This document shows, in pieces, positions 31,238 through 40,909 of a stretch of DNA of 64,000 bases. The stretch spans positions 186,001 to 250,000 of the forward strand of contig NZ_JOIY01000008.1 in assembly GCF_000720185.1 (NCBI RefSeq), given 5' to 3'. Both the position numbers and the translations under genes were made by a program. This DNA is from Streptomyces sp. NRRL S-340 (lineage in GTDB: Bacteria; Actinomycetota; Actinomycetes; Streptomycetales; Streptomycetaceae). Within the stretch, counting starts at the first letter, position 1; each line of letters starts with the position of its first letter. The notes beneath the pieces are model-generated. The model had not been told where the DNA came from. It did not search any database and saw only the letters and a program-made list of their open reading frames with translations.

Positions 31238-32134
31238 TTATGCGAGATCAGACTGTCCGCGAACGGCCTGGAACGTCCCTGCTGCGGTGAACGCGTTGGA
31301 GATCGGCGCGATGAGCGAGGCGAAGCGGCGGGCGCCTGCGTTGCCGATCGGTGCCCATAGCGCGGCGCAGTGCTCGTCTGTCTCCACTTCGATGCGCTCG
31401 CGTGCCGCACTGCCGGTGTCGGTGACAACGCCGTGGGAGTCGAGCCAGCCGCGCGCGACGAGGCGTGCCGTCGCCGCGCTCCACTCCTCGTCGTCCCACT
31501 GGCGGGTCGCTCGCGCGAGAGCTGCGGGGAGGCGGCCGGTTGCGGTGTGCAGGACGAGGCAGTCGCACGGCCCGACTCCGTTGTCGGCGAGTACGACGAG
31601 ATGGGCGTCGCCGCGCCACTCGCGTGCCACTGTGATCTGCTGCCACAGTGCGACAAGGGGATCGGATGGAAGCGGGACCGATGCGTTCGCGGCGGCCAGC
31701 ACCTTGCCGGCGTAGTCGGCACGGGCGAAGACCGGGTCGATCAGCGAGCGCGCCTCGGCGAGGTGGTCGTCCGTGAGCTGCACGTTGACGCGCCGCATCG
31801 CCCGTCCGACGGCCCGGAAGCGGGCGGCCTGCCACCGCTCCGGCGGCGCGGCGTCCCATACGCCCGTCATGGCCCGCACTGCCCGCGGGCTGAAGTTGTA
31901 GAAGGCCGCGAGCGTGACCTGCCACGGAACCGCGCCCATCGCGGCCGATCGGAAGGCCAGATACGCCGGTCCGCGGTCGGTCACGCCGAGCTCGGCCGCC
32001 TCCTCGGCGCTCTCGGGGGCAAGATAGATGAACAGGTGGGCGGCGCTGACGGCGCGGCTGACGTCGCGGACGGCGTTCAGGTCCATCGTGCCGCCGCCGG
32101 TACGGGCGGAGCCGGGAATGGCGTCGAGGTGCAT
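31238..32134 (-). CDS. SCO6745-family protein
   Basis: 298 residues from ATG 32134 (GGAG 12 nt upstream); a second ATG at 32086 (MDLNAVRDVSRAVSAAH) is where similarity usually begins. All-helical protein with AYLAFRSAAMGAVPWQVTLA, FYNFSPRAVRAM and a C-terminal winged-helix-like part (GWLDSHGVVTDTGSAARERI, ETDEHCAALWAPIG). It matches the SCO6745 family of Streptomyces, which has no known function. It lies 33 nt downstream of the PEBP gene on the same strand, so the two are probably cotranscribed. Confidence 0.7.
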   Translation of the reverse strand: MHLDAIPGSARTGGGTMDLNAVRDVSRAVSAAHLFIYLAPESAEEAAELGVTDRGPAYLAFRSAAMGAVPWQVTLAAFYNFSPRAVRAMTGVWDAAPPERWQAARFRAVGRAMRRVNVQLTDDHLAEARSLIDPVFARADYAGKVLAAANASVPLPSDPLVALWQQITVAREWRGDAHLVVLADNGVGPCDCLVLHTATGRLPAALARATRQWDDEEWSAATARLVARGWLDSHGVVTDTGSAARERIEVETDEHCAALWAPIGNAGARRFASLIAPISNAFTAAGTFQAVRGQSDLA

Positions 32135-32167
32135 GGCGGTGGTGTCTCCGGGAGTCGGGCGGCGCTG

Positions 32168-32701
32168 TCAGGCGGGTGTTTCGGCAGTGGCGATCAGCAC
32201 TGCGCGTCCGAGGGTGTGACCGGCCATGGTGAAGCCGAGGACGGCCGGTGTGGCGTCGGCCGGGACGCCTGCCGAGGGAATGTCGAGGGCGTGCACCACG
32301 ACGAAGTAGCGGTGCGGTCCGTGGCCGGCGGGCGGGGCGGCGCCGATGTAGCGGGCCGCGCGGGCGTCGTTGGGCAACTGGTAGGCACCCTCGGGCAGGC
32401 CCGAGCCGGTGTCGTCGCCGGCGCCCTCGGGCAGCTCGGTGACCGTGGCGGGGATGTCGGCGACCGCCCAGTGCCAGAACCCGGACCCGGTGGGGGCGTC
32501 GGGGTCGTAGACGGTGACGGCATAGCTCTTGGTGCCGTTCGGAGCGCCGCTCCAGGACAGTTGCGGGGATGTGTCCTTCCCGCCGGGCAGGGCGGAGGAG
32601 TGCTGCTCGGGCGGCCACGCGGCGCCGTCGGTGACGGTGGTGCTGGTGACGGTGAACGAGGCCGCCTGGGGGAGGCGGGCGAAGGGGTCGTTGGCAGGCA
32701 C
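32168..32701 (-). CDS. YbhB/YbcL-type phosphatidylethanolamine-binding protein
   Basis: 177 residues. Family hallmarks are DTSPQLSWSGAP, YDPDAPTGSGFWHWAVADIP and the GPHRYFVVVHALD strand; these form the anion-binding pocket (Asp-Pro-Asp, His). Bacterial members are cytosolic and their role is unclear, with links to enzyme inhibition. The gene is divergent from a GntR regulator across a 99-nt gap with a 12-bp palindrome, suggesting control by that regulator together with the downstream SCO6745-type gene. Confidence 0.9.
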   Translation of the reverse strand: MPANDPFARLPQAASFTVTSTTVTDGAAWPPEQHSSALPGGKDTSPQLSWSGAPNGTKSYAVTVYDPDAPTGSGFWHWAVADIPATVTELPEGAGDDTGSGLPEGAYQLPNDARAARYIGAAPPAGHGPHRYFVVVHALDIPSAGVPADATPAVLGFTMAGHTLGRAVLIATAETPA

Positions 32702-32762
32702 AGCGGCCGTTCCTTTCCGGACGAGGGAGTCCTCATCGACTGCTGAATCGACAGTAACACTA

Positions 32763-32774
32763 ATAATCGATTAT
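32763..32774. promoter_or_regulatory. Palindromic operator candidate between PEBP and GntR genes
   Basis: A perfect 12-nt palindrome ATAATCGATTAT in an AT-rich stretch of a GC-rich genome, 26 nt before the GntR start. It likely overlaps both divergent promoters. Confidence 0.6.
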
Positions 32775-32800
32775 CCCGAGGATCGGTCTAGGATGGACTC

Positions 32801-33493
32801 ATGACTCAGACGGCGCACTCCTCGCCCCCGCCGGGGAAACAGATGCTTTCCGAGCAGGTCTACGCACACCTGCGGGACGCGATCATGCGCGGGGACTATC
32901 CCCCCGGCGCCCCTCTCAAGCCGCAGGATCTTGCCAGGGAGCAGGGCGTGAGCCTGGCTGTGGTGCGCGAGGCGCTCGTGCGGGTGGTCGGCGAGGGGCT
33001 CGCCGACCGGCTGCCCAACCGCGGTTTCGCAGTCCCGTCCTTCTCCGACCGCCGCTGGCAGGAGATCGCGGAAGCCCGTCGGACCGTCGAACCGGTCATC
33101 CTGCGCATGTCCATCGAGCGCGGCGACATCGACTGGGAGGCCCGCGTGCGGGCCGCCCACCATCGTCTGGTGCGCACTCCGGCGTACGTGCCGGAGGAGG
33201 GCGAGTACTACACCGGCACCTGGGCCGAGGCTCACCGGGCCTTTCACCGCACGTTGCTGGAGGGGTGCGGCAACCGCGCGCTGCTGGAGACCTTCGACCG
33301 GTTGTGGACCGCGAGTGAGCTGGCCCGCCGTTGGTCGGCGCACCGCAACCCCGACCGGGACGGCGCCAAGGAACACCGCAGGCTGGAGCAGGCGGTGCTG
33401 GCCCGTGACGCCGACACCGCAGCTGCGGTCCTGGTCCAGCACCTCACCTTGACCGCGGCTGCTCTGACCGACGGTTCAGGCCAGGCCACCTAA
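32801..33493 (+). CDS. GntR-family regulator, FadR (FCD) subgroup
   Basis: 230 residues from ATG 32801. The winged helix-turn-helix is intact: YAHLRDAIMRGDYPPGAPLK, DLAREQGVSLAVVREAL and ADRLPNRGFAVPS. The helical effector domain contains TWAEAHRAFHRTLLEGCGN, with the His/Asp positions of FCD metal sites, and HRRLEQAVLARDADTAAAVL near the end. It probably regulates itself and the divergent PEBP operon. The ligand is unknown, probably a small organic acid as for other FadR-type proteins. Confidence 0.92.
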   Translation: MTQTAHSSPPPGKQMLSEQVYAHLRDAIMRGDYPPGAPLKPQDLAREQGVSLAVVREALVRVVGEGLADRLPNRGFAVPSFSDRRWQEIAEARRTVEPVILRMSIERGDIDWEARVRAAHHRLVRTPAYVPEEGEYYTGTWAEAHRAFHRTLLEGCGNRALLETFDRLWTASELARRWSAHRNPDRDGAKEHRRLEQAVLARDADTAAAVLVQHLTLTAAALTDGSGQAT

Positions 33494-34015
33494 TACTCCA
33501 GCCGGACTTTTGCATCTCTGCTGGTCATCGGCCTGGCGGTGGGGAGTGCAGCGGGGGCTGGGCAAGCGTGGGACGGTCTTGAGCCGGCGGTCCGCCGCGG
33601 GACCGCCGATGGCATGGTCGTCCGGCTCGCCGGCCGGGGCCCGTTTTCACGGGCCCCGGCCGCGTGCTGGTGAGCGCGCACGATGGCGGAGTCCACGGAC
33701 ACGACTCAGTTGAAGTCCTCGTCAACGTCGGCCTGGACCACCATGACGGTGAACACCCGCTCCCACGTGCCGTCGACGGCTCACATCCGCAGCCGGTTGC
33801 AGACGCCCCGCCAGTTGCCGTACTTCTCCGGTAGGTGCACCCACTGGATTCCCGTCCGGACCTTGAAGGTGATCGCGTCGACCACCTCATGATGGTCCCG
33901 CCAGCGGCCACCCCGCTTCGGCGTCCGATCCGGAAGCAACGGCTCGATCCCCGCCTACTGCGCATCAGTGAACGGCACACCGGAACCAACGACCAACCGA
34001 TCCAAGCGGAACTGC
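33490..34015 (-). mobile_element. Decayed IS5-family transposase
   Basis: One continuous minus-strand frame reads FTDAQ*AGIEPLLPDRTPKR, RDHHEVVDAITFKVRTGIQW, HLPEKYGNWRGVCNRLRM*, WERVFTVMVVQADVDEDFN* and VSVDSAIVRAHQHAAGAR. Each stop stands where the family has Trp (one TAG, two TGA). The DDE domain is cut off shortly after the first Asp region. No inverted repeats were identified. Confidence 0.8.
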
Positions 34016-34271
34016 CTAGCTAGTCGGCCGTGCCGCTACCGCTCTTGGAGGAGGCTGAGGACTCGCTTCGGTCAGCAACTGCGGTGCGCGGGGGCACGCC
34101 CCCCGGTCTCGAGTGCCCAGTGCTGCGGTGCGGGTCGGAGGCATTCGCCGACGCCTGTCACCGGGCCGGGTTCCTCCGATCCACGGGTGCGGTCGGCACC
34201 TCCGCGGACAACGCCGCCGCCAGTCGTCGTCACATCACGGCCATGTGCGGGGCAGCGGGTGCCGGTTGCCG

Positions 34272-34403
34272 TCACGTCGTCGCCGGGAGGTAGGGGCCGG
34301 GACCCTTCAGAGTGCGGTGGATGGGGGCGGTCGCTGTGTGGCGGAGGCCGGGGAGGGTGGAGACCGACTCGGTGAGGTAGCGGTAGAAGTTTCTCGCCGA
34401 CCT
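34272..34403 (-). pseudogene. C-terminal remnant of an Lrp/AsnC regulator
   Basis: RNFYRYLTESVSTLPGLRHT followed by ATAPIHRTLKG matches the last ~40 residues of Lrp/AsnC family regulators (FYRYL-LPG-I-V-T-APILRTLK). No DNA-binding domain is present upstream. Confidence 0.6.
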
Positions 34404-35013
34404 GACCCCACCCTGCGCCCGACCGCCGACGCTGCCGCCCAAGCTTCCTGCGCCCTGCGCGGCGCGGAGAGCACCGAGACCCTGACCGCACCCCTGGGAG
34501 GCGTCCCTGGCCGCCGGCGAGCACCTGATCGCAGAAGCGGGCCGCCTGCTCGGCATCTGACCCCCAGCACCACGATGAAGGGGCAGGGGCCGGTCACCTA
34601 CACGGTGACCGGTGCGACCTGATGCTTAGCGGCATCGGCGGGGGCCGCGAAGACGGATGGGCGTGACACTGACCGAGACGTCCTTGTCGAGCTGCTGCCG
34701 CAGAGCCCCGTTGTCGCTGAACACCCTTCACCCGACCGCCCGCGACGTCGACCTCGCTGACCATGAATTCGCCGCCGCGCAGTGGCGCCGGCCCGTTCCC
34801 GGCAGAAGCGACAAGACCACCGGCCCGTGCATCCGCAGGCACGGCCCGATCGCCCGCAACTCGATCAGGTCGAAGTCGAGGGGCATGTATGCCAGCGGGC
34901 GCGCTTTCGCTCGAACGGATGGCGATCACCGATCCCGCTGCGGATGACGGGCGGGCTCACCAGGATGCAATGACCACCCGTCACACACCACCGCACCAGT
35001 TCGGGAGAAGACC
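34404..35013. other. Gene-poor 610-nt segment
   Basis: No recognisable gene. A plus-strand frame with VDLADHEFAAAQWRRPVPG at about 34740-34805 is not recognised. The end carries GGGAGAAG, the ribosome site of the next gene. Confidence 0.35.
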
Positions 35014-35337
35014 ATGTCCGATGCAGAAACAGCGCCCGCTCAGGGCCCGGCCGACGCCGAAGTGCCGCAGATCCCGAACACGATCACTGTCCGGGAAGTA
35101 CCGGCCTCCGCCGACGCACGCGAGGCCCTGCTGAAGGCCATCGCCTCCGAAGCGCAGGCCGTCACCACCCAGCACGCGGGGCAGGCAGCCGCGGCGCTGG
35201 AGACACTCGCTCGCGCCTACGCCCTGGTGACCGGCTCCGCCACCGCCGTCACCCCCACCGGTGAGGCCACGACAGTCCCTCTCCTGAACCGGGCGGGCGG
35301 GCACCAGGTCGGGCTCTGCCTCGAACTGGAGCCGTGA
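35014..35337 (+). CDS. Small hydrophilic protein of unknown function
   Basis: 107 residues. ATG 35014 has GGGAGAAG 6 nt upstream. It is acidic and Ala-rich, with a helical middle (DAREALLKAIASEAQAVTTQ, AAALETLARAYALVTGSATA) and no membrane segment or Cys. Codon bias is typical, and a strong terminator follows, so this is an intact single-gene unit amid debris. No homology is recognised. Confidence 0.7.
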   Translation: MSDAETAPAQGPADAEVPQIPNTITVREVPASADAREALLKAIASEAQAVTTQHAGQAAAALETLARAYALVTGSATAVTPTGEATTVPLLNRAGGHQVGLCLELEP

Positions 35338-35361
35338 AAGCAGCGTCCCCGCAGACGGCCA

Positions 35362-35396
35362 GCCCGCCGTCCGGGACGTGGTCCCGGACGGCGGGC
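35362..35396 (+). terminator. Strong terminator
   Basis: A perfect 16-bp stem (GCCCGCCGTCCGGGAC and its complement) with a GTG loop, 24 nt after the stop of the small protein gene. It may serve both converging units. Confidence 0.85.
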
Positions 35397-35457
35397 GTGA
35401 AGGCCGGCGTTGTGTGGGGCGAGGGCGGGGCGTCTTCCGGGCGGCCGGGGGCCCGCT

Positions 35458-36032
35458 TCAGGCACGCGAGGGTGTGTACCGCGTGCGCAGGTGGTCGAGG
35501 TAGTCGTCGGGGTCCGGGTAGGGCTGGTTCTGGGCGCCGTGGCATTGCAGTGTCAGGCGGCCGTCGGGGTGCAGGGCCACGGTGGTCGTCGCCCGCCGGG
35601 CCGGGCCACCTGCCGGATCGTCGGCTGGGTGCGGCAGGTGCAGGACGGGGACGGTGGCGGGGAACATGGCCAGTGCTTCGGCCGGGGTGGCGGCGGGCGG
35701 GTGGCCGGTGCGGTCGGCGCTGCTCACGCACAGCACCCGGTGTTCGTCCAGGAGCGGGGCGAGCGGCCGCCAGCAGGCGCCGAAGAGCAGCGCCCGGTCG
35801 TCCTTGCAGGCGGGCGCGAGCCAGGCCGGCAACTGGGTGCCCGCGCGGAGCGGCAGGAGCAGGGTGAGGTGTTCCTCGGCCAGTAGCCGGGCGGCCAGGC
35901 CCACGCTGGCGACGTGGTGCGCCCATAGGGCCACCGCCTGTCCGGGGGGGGCCGGGCCTTGGCCTCGTTCACGGTGTGCGGCCTGGTGGCGGTGACGACG
36001 TGGGTCAGCGGTGCCGGGTTCGGCAGCACCAC
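35458..36032 (-). pseudogene. Unknown gene split by a frameshift in a run of eight G
   Basis: From GTG 36032 the frame reads VLPNPAPLTHVVTATRPHTV and NEAKARPPP, then loses sense at the G-run 35944-35951. Adding one base restores PGQAVALWAHHVASVGLAAR, HLTLLLPLRAGTQLPAWLAP and DDRALLFGACWRPLAPLLDE to the stop. About 190 residues in total, with no family recognised. It lies downstream of the broken isopropylmalate-synthase-like gene on the same strand, possibly a former operon. The homopolymer makes phase variation or a sequencing error real alternatives. Confidence 0.5.
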
Positions 36033-36108
36033 GGCGCACCCCCGCGCAGGGCACGACGGACATCGTCCACGCCTGCAGCCTCGCGCGGCCCAGCGTCGGG
36101 GCCGGGGC

Positions 36109-36760
36109 TCACGGTGCGTTCCCGGCAGCCGGGTGGGTGAGGCCGTCGAGGTAGCCGGCGAAGACGCTGTCCTCGACCACGGCCTCGCCGGTGCGGTAGG
36201 CGCGCTGTTTCACCCAGGCCAGCGCCGTGCGGGTCTGTACACCATCGAGGGCGTGGCCGAGGCGGGCGGCCACCGCGGTGACGACACGCGCACTGGCCAG
36301 GTGGGTGAGGACCACCCGGGGCGTGATGCCCAGCACTTCCTGGGGGGCTGGAACAGTCGCGGGTGGACGAACGGTGTGCCGGTGGAAATGGAGCCCACCC
36401 CCGTCCCGACGATCGGTGCGGTGACGCTGAGCGGGGCACCCGTCTAGGCGGCCACCATCTGCGCGATGACCGGCAGCCGCGTCAGATCCGGCGGTGTCCA
36501 CCACGGCGCGGCGGCCGCTCCCAGTAGTTCTCCGGTGTGCCGGGCGAGGAGAAACAGCAGCTGCTCGGTGGCGACCATCCCGGCCCGCTCGGCGATGCCC
36601 AGCCACGAGGAGGACACCACCCGGACTCCTGCGGTGAGTGCCTGCAAGGTGTTGGCCAGTCCCAGCCTGAGATCGTTGTGCAGGTGCGAGGCAGCACGAC
36701 CTCATCGCCGGCTTCCGCACGCACCCGCGCGAACATCCGCGCGCAGTCGGCCGGGAGCCA
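36109..36760 (-). pseudogene. Broken HMGL-type synthase (isopropylmalate/homocitrate synthase-like)
   Basis: Recognisable pieces in order: MFARVRAEAGDEVV, then after a shift LTAGVRVVSSSWLGIAERAG, TEQLLFLLARHTGELLG, an in-frame TAG at 36444, TGAPLSVTAPIVGTGVGS and STGTPFVHP, then after another shift EVLGITPRVVLTHLASARVV and VAARLGHALDGVQTRTALAW. These match the back half of the barrel and the C-terminal part of LeuA/NifV-type enzymes. The front half is replaced by IS sequence at about 36760. At least two frameshifts and one stop make it dead. Confidence 0.65.
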
Positions 36761-37061
36761 CGCACGACCTGACCGCGGCCCGGACCCACGACCCCCGGCC
36801 ACGCTGTCCGCCCACAACATCAAGTGCTGGGCGGACAAGGCGTACCAGGGCGCGAGCCTCACCATCCGCGTTCCGTTCCGCGGCAGGAATCTGCGCGGCT
36901 GGTGTCGGCGTCACCACCGGGACCATGCCAAGATCCGCAGCCTCGGAGAACGCGCCATGGCAGTCCTGAAGGGCTGGCGGATCCTGCGGAAGCTCCGCTG
37001 CGGCACCCCCGGCATCACGGCCATAGTCCGAGGCATCGTCGCTCTCGAACTCGCCAAGTGA
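36752..37061 (+). mobile_element. C-terminal fragment of an IS5-group transposase
   Basis: GATHDLTAARTH, then after a frameshift SAHNIKCWADKAYQGA, LTIRVPFRGRNLRGW and RDHAKIRSLGERAMAVLKGW to a stop at 37061. This is the DDE_Tnp_4 end of IS5-type transposases, with the final catalytic Glu region (GERAM). It abuts and truncates the HMGL-type gene. Confidence 0.75.
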
Positions 37062-37112
37062 TCGGGATGGCCAGCGTTCAATGCCTCTTTGCAGAGACTA
37101 CATACTTGAATA

Positions 37113-37457
37113 GTGATCATCCTCTTCGTCTTGAATGCGATCCTCGCTGCGGGTGGCGTCTTCTTCGCGATACTCGCCGCACTCCGTCCTTCGGTTCTCG
37201 TCACGGAGGGTGCCGACAGCGTCGGCATTCTCTTCTACGCACGGATGTACGCGGCCAAAGCCGTCCCGCTCTGCGTGCTCGCCGCCGTCATTCCGTTTCT
37301 CGCCACGGGAGTCGTACCCGGCCTATGCCTGCTCGGTGCAGCCCTCTCCCAGGCGATGGACGCAACAATCGGACTCGGGAGACGCAACCTGCGTCAGGTC
37401 ATCGGCGGCACCATCGCGACCGTCGTGCATGCTCTGGTCGCCATCCAAATTTGGTGA
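37113..37457 (+). CDS. Small integral membrane protein (DUF4267-like)
   Basis: 114 residues from GTG 37113, with four hydrophobic segments (IILFVLNAILAAGGVFFAIL, RMYAAKAVPLCVLAAVIPFL, GVVPGLCLLGAALSQAMDA, GGTIATVVHALVAIQIW). No ribosome site stands before the GTG, but TACATA about 10 nt upstream could be a -10 box of a leaderless transcript. Size and topology resemble the DUF4267/DUF4345-type small membrane proteins often placed next to regulators. Its GC content is lower than its neighbours. The function is unknown. Confidence 0.65.
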   Translation: MIILFVLNAILAAGGVFFAILAALRPSVLVTEGADSVGILFYARMYAAKAVPLCVLAAVIPFLATGVVPGLCLLGAALSQAMDATIGLGRRNLRQVIGGTIATVVHALVAIQIW

Positions 37458-37769
37458 CGGAGCGCAATCGTTTTGCTCCTGTCGAGCAGAGATCATCGTG
37501 CTGCCCGAGTACTTGGCGGCCTTTCGGCGCGAACGTCCGGCCGCCCTGATGGAGACAGCGGACTGGCGGCTCCGGGCAGGACGGTGAACGGCCGGAAGGG
37601 CCGACGGTGATCTGCGTGGCTTTGTTCATGATTCGTGGTTCTGGCACAGGTCCCGTGCAGCAGTGACTGAGCGTTGCGAGCCGGGAGGTGGCTGCCTCGC
37701 TGGTCAGTACTGAATTTGATCCAGCTCTACGAGGTTAGGGTGCTGATTCACGAACCGAGGAGAGCTGAC
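37458..37769. other. Gap before a hypothetical gene
   Basis: 312 nt without a supported gene. GAGGAGAGC at 37757-37765 is the ribosome site of the following gene. Confidence 0.4.
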
Positions 37770-38231
37770 GTGCACGACAGACCGCTGATAGAGGAAACCC
37801 ATGCTGTTCTGCGTGCCGAGCTGGAGGTCGAGCGATTGGCGAAGGCCGAGCTGACCACCCGGGCTGTATGGCTGGCCTTCATGCGATTCGCGCGGCAGCG
37901 CTTTGCCACCGCGCCCACCCCCGACTCAGACGGCTTGCTCTTCCAGTACGGCACGTACGCCTTCAGCGGGCGTCCGATGTTCACGGTGGACCTCACGAGA
38001 CAGTTCGACATCAGCGACGACGGCGGTGAGCACGACCACCACGTACAGATTCACTGCGAACTCCGCTACGAATGCGAACCCGCCCTGGACGCTCTGGGAA
38101 GCTTCAACTCCTGGTTCTTCCCCGACGCCGACGCGGACCTCGACGAGTGGATCGCCGCCATGGAGGGGCACCTAGAACTGTTGCTTGCTCGCGTGCCCTC
38201 CGAAATCGATGTGTACGAGGAGCCGGTCTAG
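37770..38231 (+). CDS. Hypothetical cytosolic protein
   Basis: 153 residues from GTG 37770, chosen for the GAGGAGAG site 5-10 nt upstream. The start has a helix (PLIEETHAVLRAELEVERLA), then a beta-rich middle (GLLFQYGTYAFSGRPMFTVD, HHVQIHCELRYECEP) and an acidic helical end (DADLDEWIAAMEGHLELLLA). No signal or membrane segment. The family is not recognised. The stop is 4 nt from the ISL3 transposase stop on the other strand, so the element probably inserted right behind the gene. Confidence 0.7.
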   Translation: MHDRPLIEETHAVLRAELEVERLAKAELTTRAVWLAFMRFARQRFATAPTPDSDGLLFQYGTYAFSGRPMFTVDLTRQFDISDDGGEHDHHVQIHCELRYECEPALDALGSFNSWFFPDADADLDEWIAAMEGHLELLLARVPSEIDVYEEPV

Positions 38232-38235
38232 GACG

Positions 38236-39866
38236 TCACGCCAGCAGGACTCGTTTACGCAGAAGGTCAAAGCTGGCGCGGCCGAACATCTGGCGCTTCA
38301 GCATCTTGACCCGGTTGACGTGGCCTTCGACGACTCCGGAGTTCCAGGGCAGCGTCAGGCCGGCGATGACGGCGTCGCGGTCTCGGTCGATGCCGGCCGC
38401 GAGAGTGTGGAGGCTGGGCAGGTCGTCCTGGCGGACGGCGTCGAGCCACTGCGGGAGTTGTTCGCCCTGGCGCTCGGTGAGCATGTGGGCGAAGGACCGG
38501 ACGTGACCGGTCAGGGCATCGAGTTCGGGGCAGTTGGTCAGGACGGCCTTGAGTCTGAGCCGTTCGATCTCGGTCAGGGTCTCGGGTCGGCTCAGGATCC
38601 ATCGCGTCACCACGCGGGGTGCCGGCGGTTGCGTGGTGACCGGCCGTGGCGAGGTGGGTTTCTCTCGCAGGTAGGCGCTGACCCGGCCGTAGCTGCCTCG
38701 ATAGCCCAAGGGAACGATCTCTTCCCAGAGCTTCCAGGCGTTGGTGCAGCCCTCGTCCCAGCGTTGGTCCAGGTAGGGCTTGTACTCGTCGAGGACGGAG
38801 GTCCTGTTGTGCTGCCACTGGCCGCGGAAGAGGTCTTCCGGCTTCGGAGCGTCGGCGAGGCTCTTGACGGTGCGGTGGGTCATGTTCAGCTGGCGCCCGA
38901 TGGATCGACGGCTGTGGCCGGCTTCTAGCAGCGCGTGGACCGTGGCGTGCCGGGCTCGGACGCGGTTGGCGAATCGCTCGCTCCGCCATGGCGAGTCCGT
39001 CTTCTCCTGGGGCGGCGCCGGTTCGTCGGCCTTCGCCATGGGATCGGGGACCAGGACCCGAAGGCACTGGCGGTGGCGGGCCACCACCCGCTCAGCGGCT
39101 TTCCCCAGGTTGTGCCATAAGTGCCAACGGTCCGCGACTTGCGTCGCCTGGGGTGCCCCAGCGGTGGCGCCTTCCGCGAAGAACGGCGCGCGGTCCCGGC
39201 AGACGACCTCGATCCCTGGCCGCTGTGCGAGCCAGGCGGCCAGGCTTGATGCCTCTCGATCAGGCAGGAGATCGAGCGGACGACGGGTCTCGACGTCCAC
39301 CAGGACAGTGCCGTAGCGGCGGCCCTTACGGGTGGTGTACTCATCAACGCCGACCACCCGAGGCATCGGCACCTCCGGCTCGGGCAGCGCCTCGACCAGG
39401 CGCAGGACCGTGCTCCGGCTGATGGACATGCCGAGCACGGCAGCCAGGCGGGCGCCGGCTCGACCAGCCAGGCGAGGCCGACTGCGGTCAGGATGGAACG
39501 TAGTCGTTCGGTGCGCTGGCCGTGCCTGCGGGTGAGACCGGATATCTGCTCCACGAACGTCCGACGTGGGCACTTGGTGTTCCCGCACCGGAACCGCCGG
39601 ACTCGCAGCTGGAGTACGACGCTTCGTCCGGCGCTCGGGACATCAGCGAGGAACCGCAGGTAGGAGCTGTGAACCCGGGTCGACCAGACTCCCCATCCCG
39701 GGCAGGCGGCGCCGGCCGTGGTGCACTGCGCGTCAAGGCGCACGCTCTCGATATCCCCGTCCACCGACAGCACCGCGATGTCCGCGATCGCCGGGAACAA
39801 CAGCTCCTTCAGCTGGAGTGCAACGTCTTCCACGGCCCGGACTGTCAGCCCAGCTGCACTGACCAC
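38236..39866 (-). mobile_element. ISL3-family insertion sequence with a frameshifted transposase
   Basis: The N-terminal frame has the zinc-binding region (a CPGW in place of CPGC; FRCGNTKCPRRTFVEQISGL). Near 39455-39470 sense moves one frame to GRAGARLAAVLGMSISRST, then VVGVDEYTTRKGRRYGTVLV (first catalytic Asp), ADRWHLWHNLGKAAERVV (second), and VEGHVNRVKMLKRQMFGRAS (Glu region). Everything but the frame is intact, so it decayed recently or the shift is a sequencing error. The exact ends and terminal repeats were not resolved. It sits between the hypothetical gene and the truncated ABC permease. Confidence 0.88.
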
Positions 39867-40060
39867 CGTCCATTTTCGGGCGACTTCGCATACCGCCCGG
39901 AGACCTCAGCCGTCACTCACCGTGGCCGCTGCACGAAAGCTGAGCCAGAACCTGATTCGTGACGGCGCTTGTACACGTGTTTGGGAGGCGCCCAGATCCA
40001 CGGTCGGGTGATGTTCACGAGTTTTGACGGCGGTGGTGGGCTTGCCAGGACAGCATCGGG

Positions 40061-40652
40061 GTGTTCTCAGTGAAAGTGCAACAGAACAGTTTCCAGCCCG
40101 GCTCCGTCCAGCGGATCCTCGTCCGTACCGACAGCGGCGCGGCCTCGAAGACCACCGAGAACCGACTGCGCACCGCCACGGGCAACAGCCCGCTGCTCCA
40201 GAGTGAAGGACCGGGAGGAACTCGTCGACGAGGCCGCCGGTGCCATGGGCGACCTGCTGACCCTGATGTACGGGCTGCTCGTCATCGGCGCCGTGATCTC
40301 CGCCCTCGGCATCGTGAACACCCTGGCCATGTCGGTGGCGGAACGCACTCGCGAGATCGGCGTACTGCGCGCCCTCGGCATGGACCGCACCGGCATCCGG
40401 CGGATGATCCGCCTGGAGTCGGTGACCGTCGCCGCGTTCGGGACACTTCTCGGCCTGGCGAGCGGGCTGTTCGGCGCCTGGGCGGTCGGCTCGCTGGCCA
40501 ACGGAGCGATGGCGCGGTACTCCCTGGCGCTGCCCTGGGGGACGCTGCTCCTCGTGTGCCTGGTGTCCCTCGTGATCGGCGCGGTCGCGGCAGCCGTCCC
40601 GGCCCGCCGGGCAGCCGCCCTCAGCCCGCTGGAAGCCGTCGCGGAGACGTGA
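40061..40652 (+). pseudogene. 3' part of an FtsX-type ABC permease
   Basis: First frame: VKVQQNSFQPGSVQRILVRT, ENRLRTATGNSPLLQ (the extracellular MacB-like domain). After a frameshift at about 40203: KDREELVDEAAGAMGDLLTL, VISALGIVNTLAMSVAERTR, EIGVLRALGMDRTGIRRMIR and the last transmembrane helices to a stop at 40652. About half of the usual ~800 residues are gone upstream, where IS sequence lies. An exporter or lipoprotein-type permease disrupted by ISL3 insertion. Confidence 0.8.
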
Positions 40653-40909
40653 CGCACGGCCTCCGCCCCGCCGCGCCACACTTCGCCGGAACCGAGGGTC
40701 ACGGCCAGACGCAGAGGACGGTTGCTACCGACAGCGCAGGTCACCGCGTCGAGAGCCACCTCGCCTTCTCCGTCGGCGTCCCGGAGCCGATCCGGGGCAC
40801 TCGAGGCCGTCCGATCGCTGCGCGGAGACCTGCGCCCCTGCCGGGCCGCGGGGTGCGGTGCGCCGCCGAACTCGACGAGCGTGCCCGCCTCTTCTTTTCA
40901 CCGGCTGCC

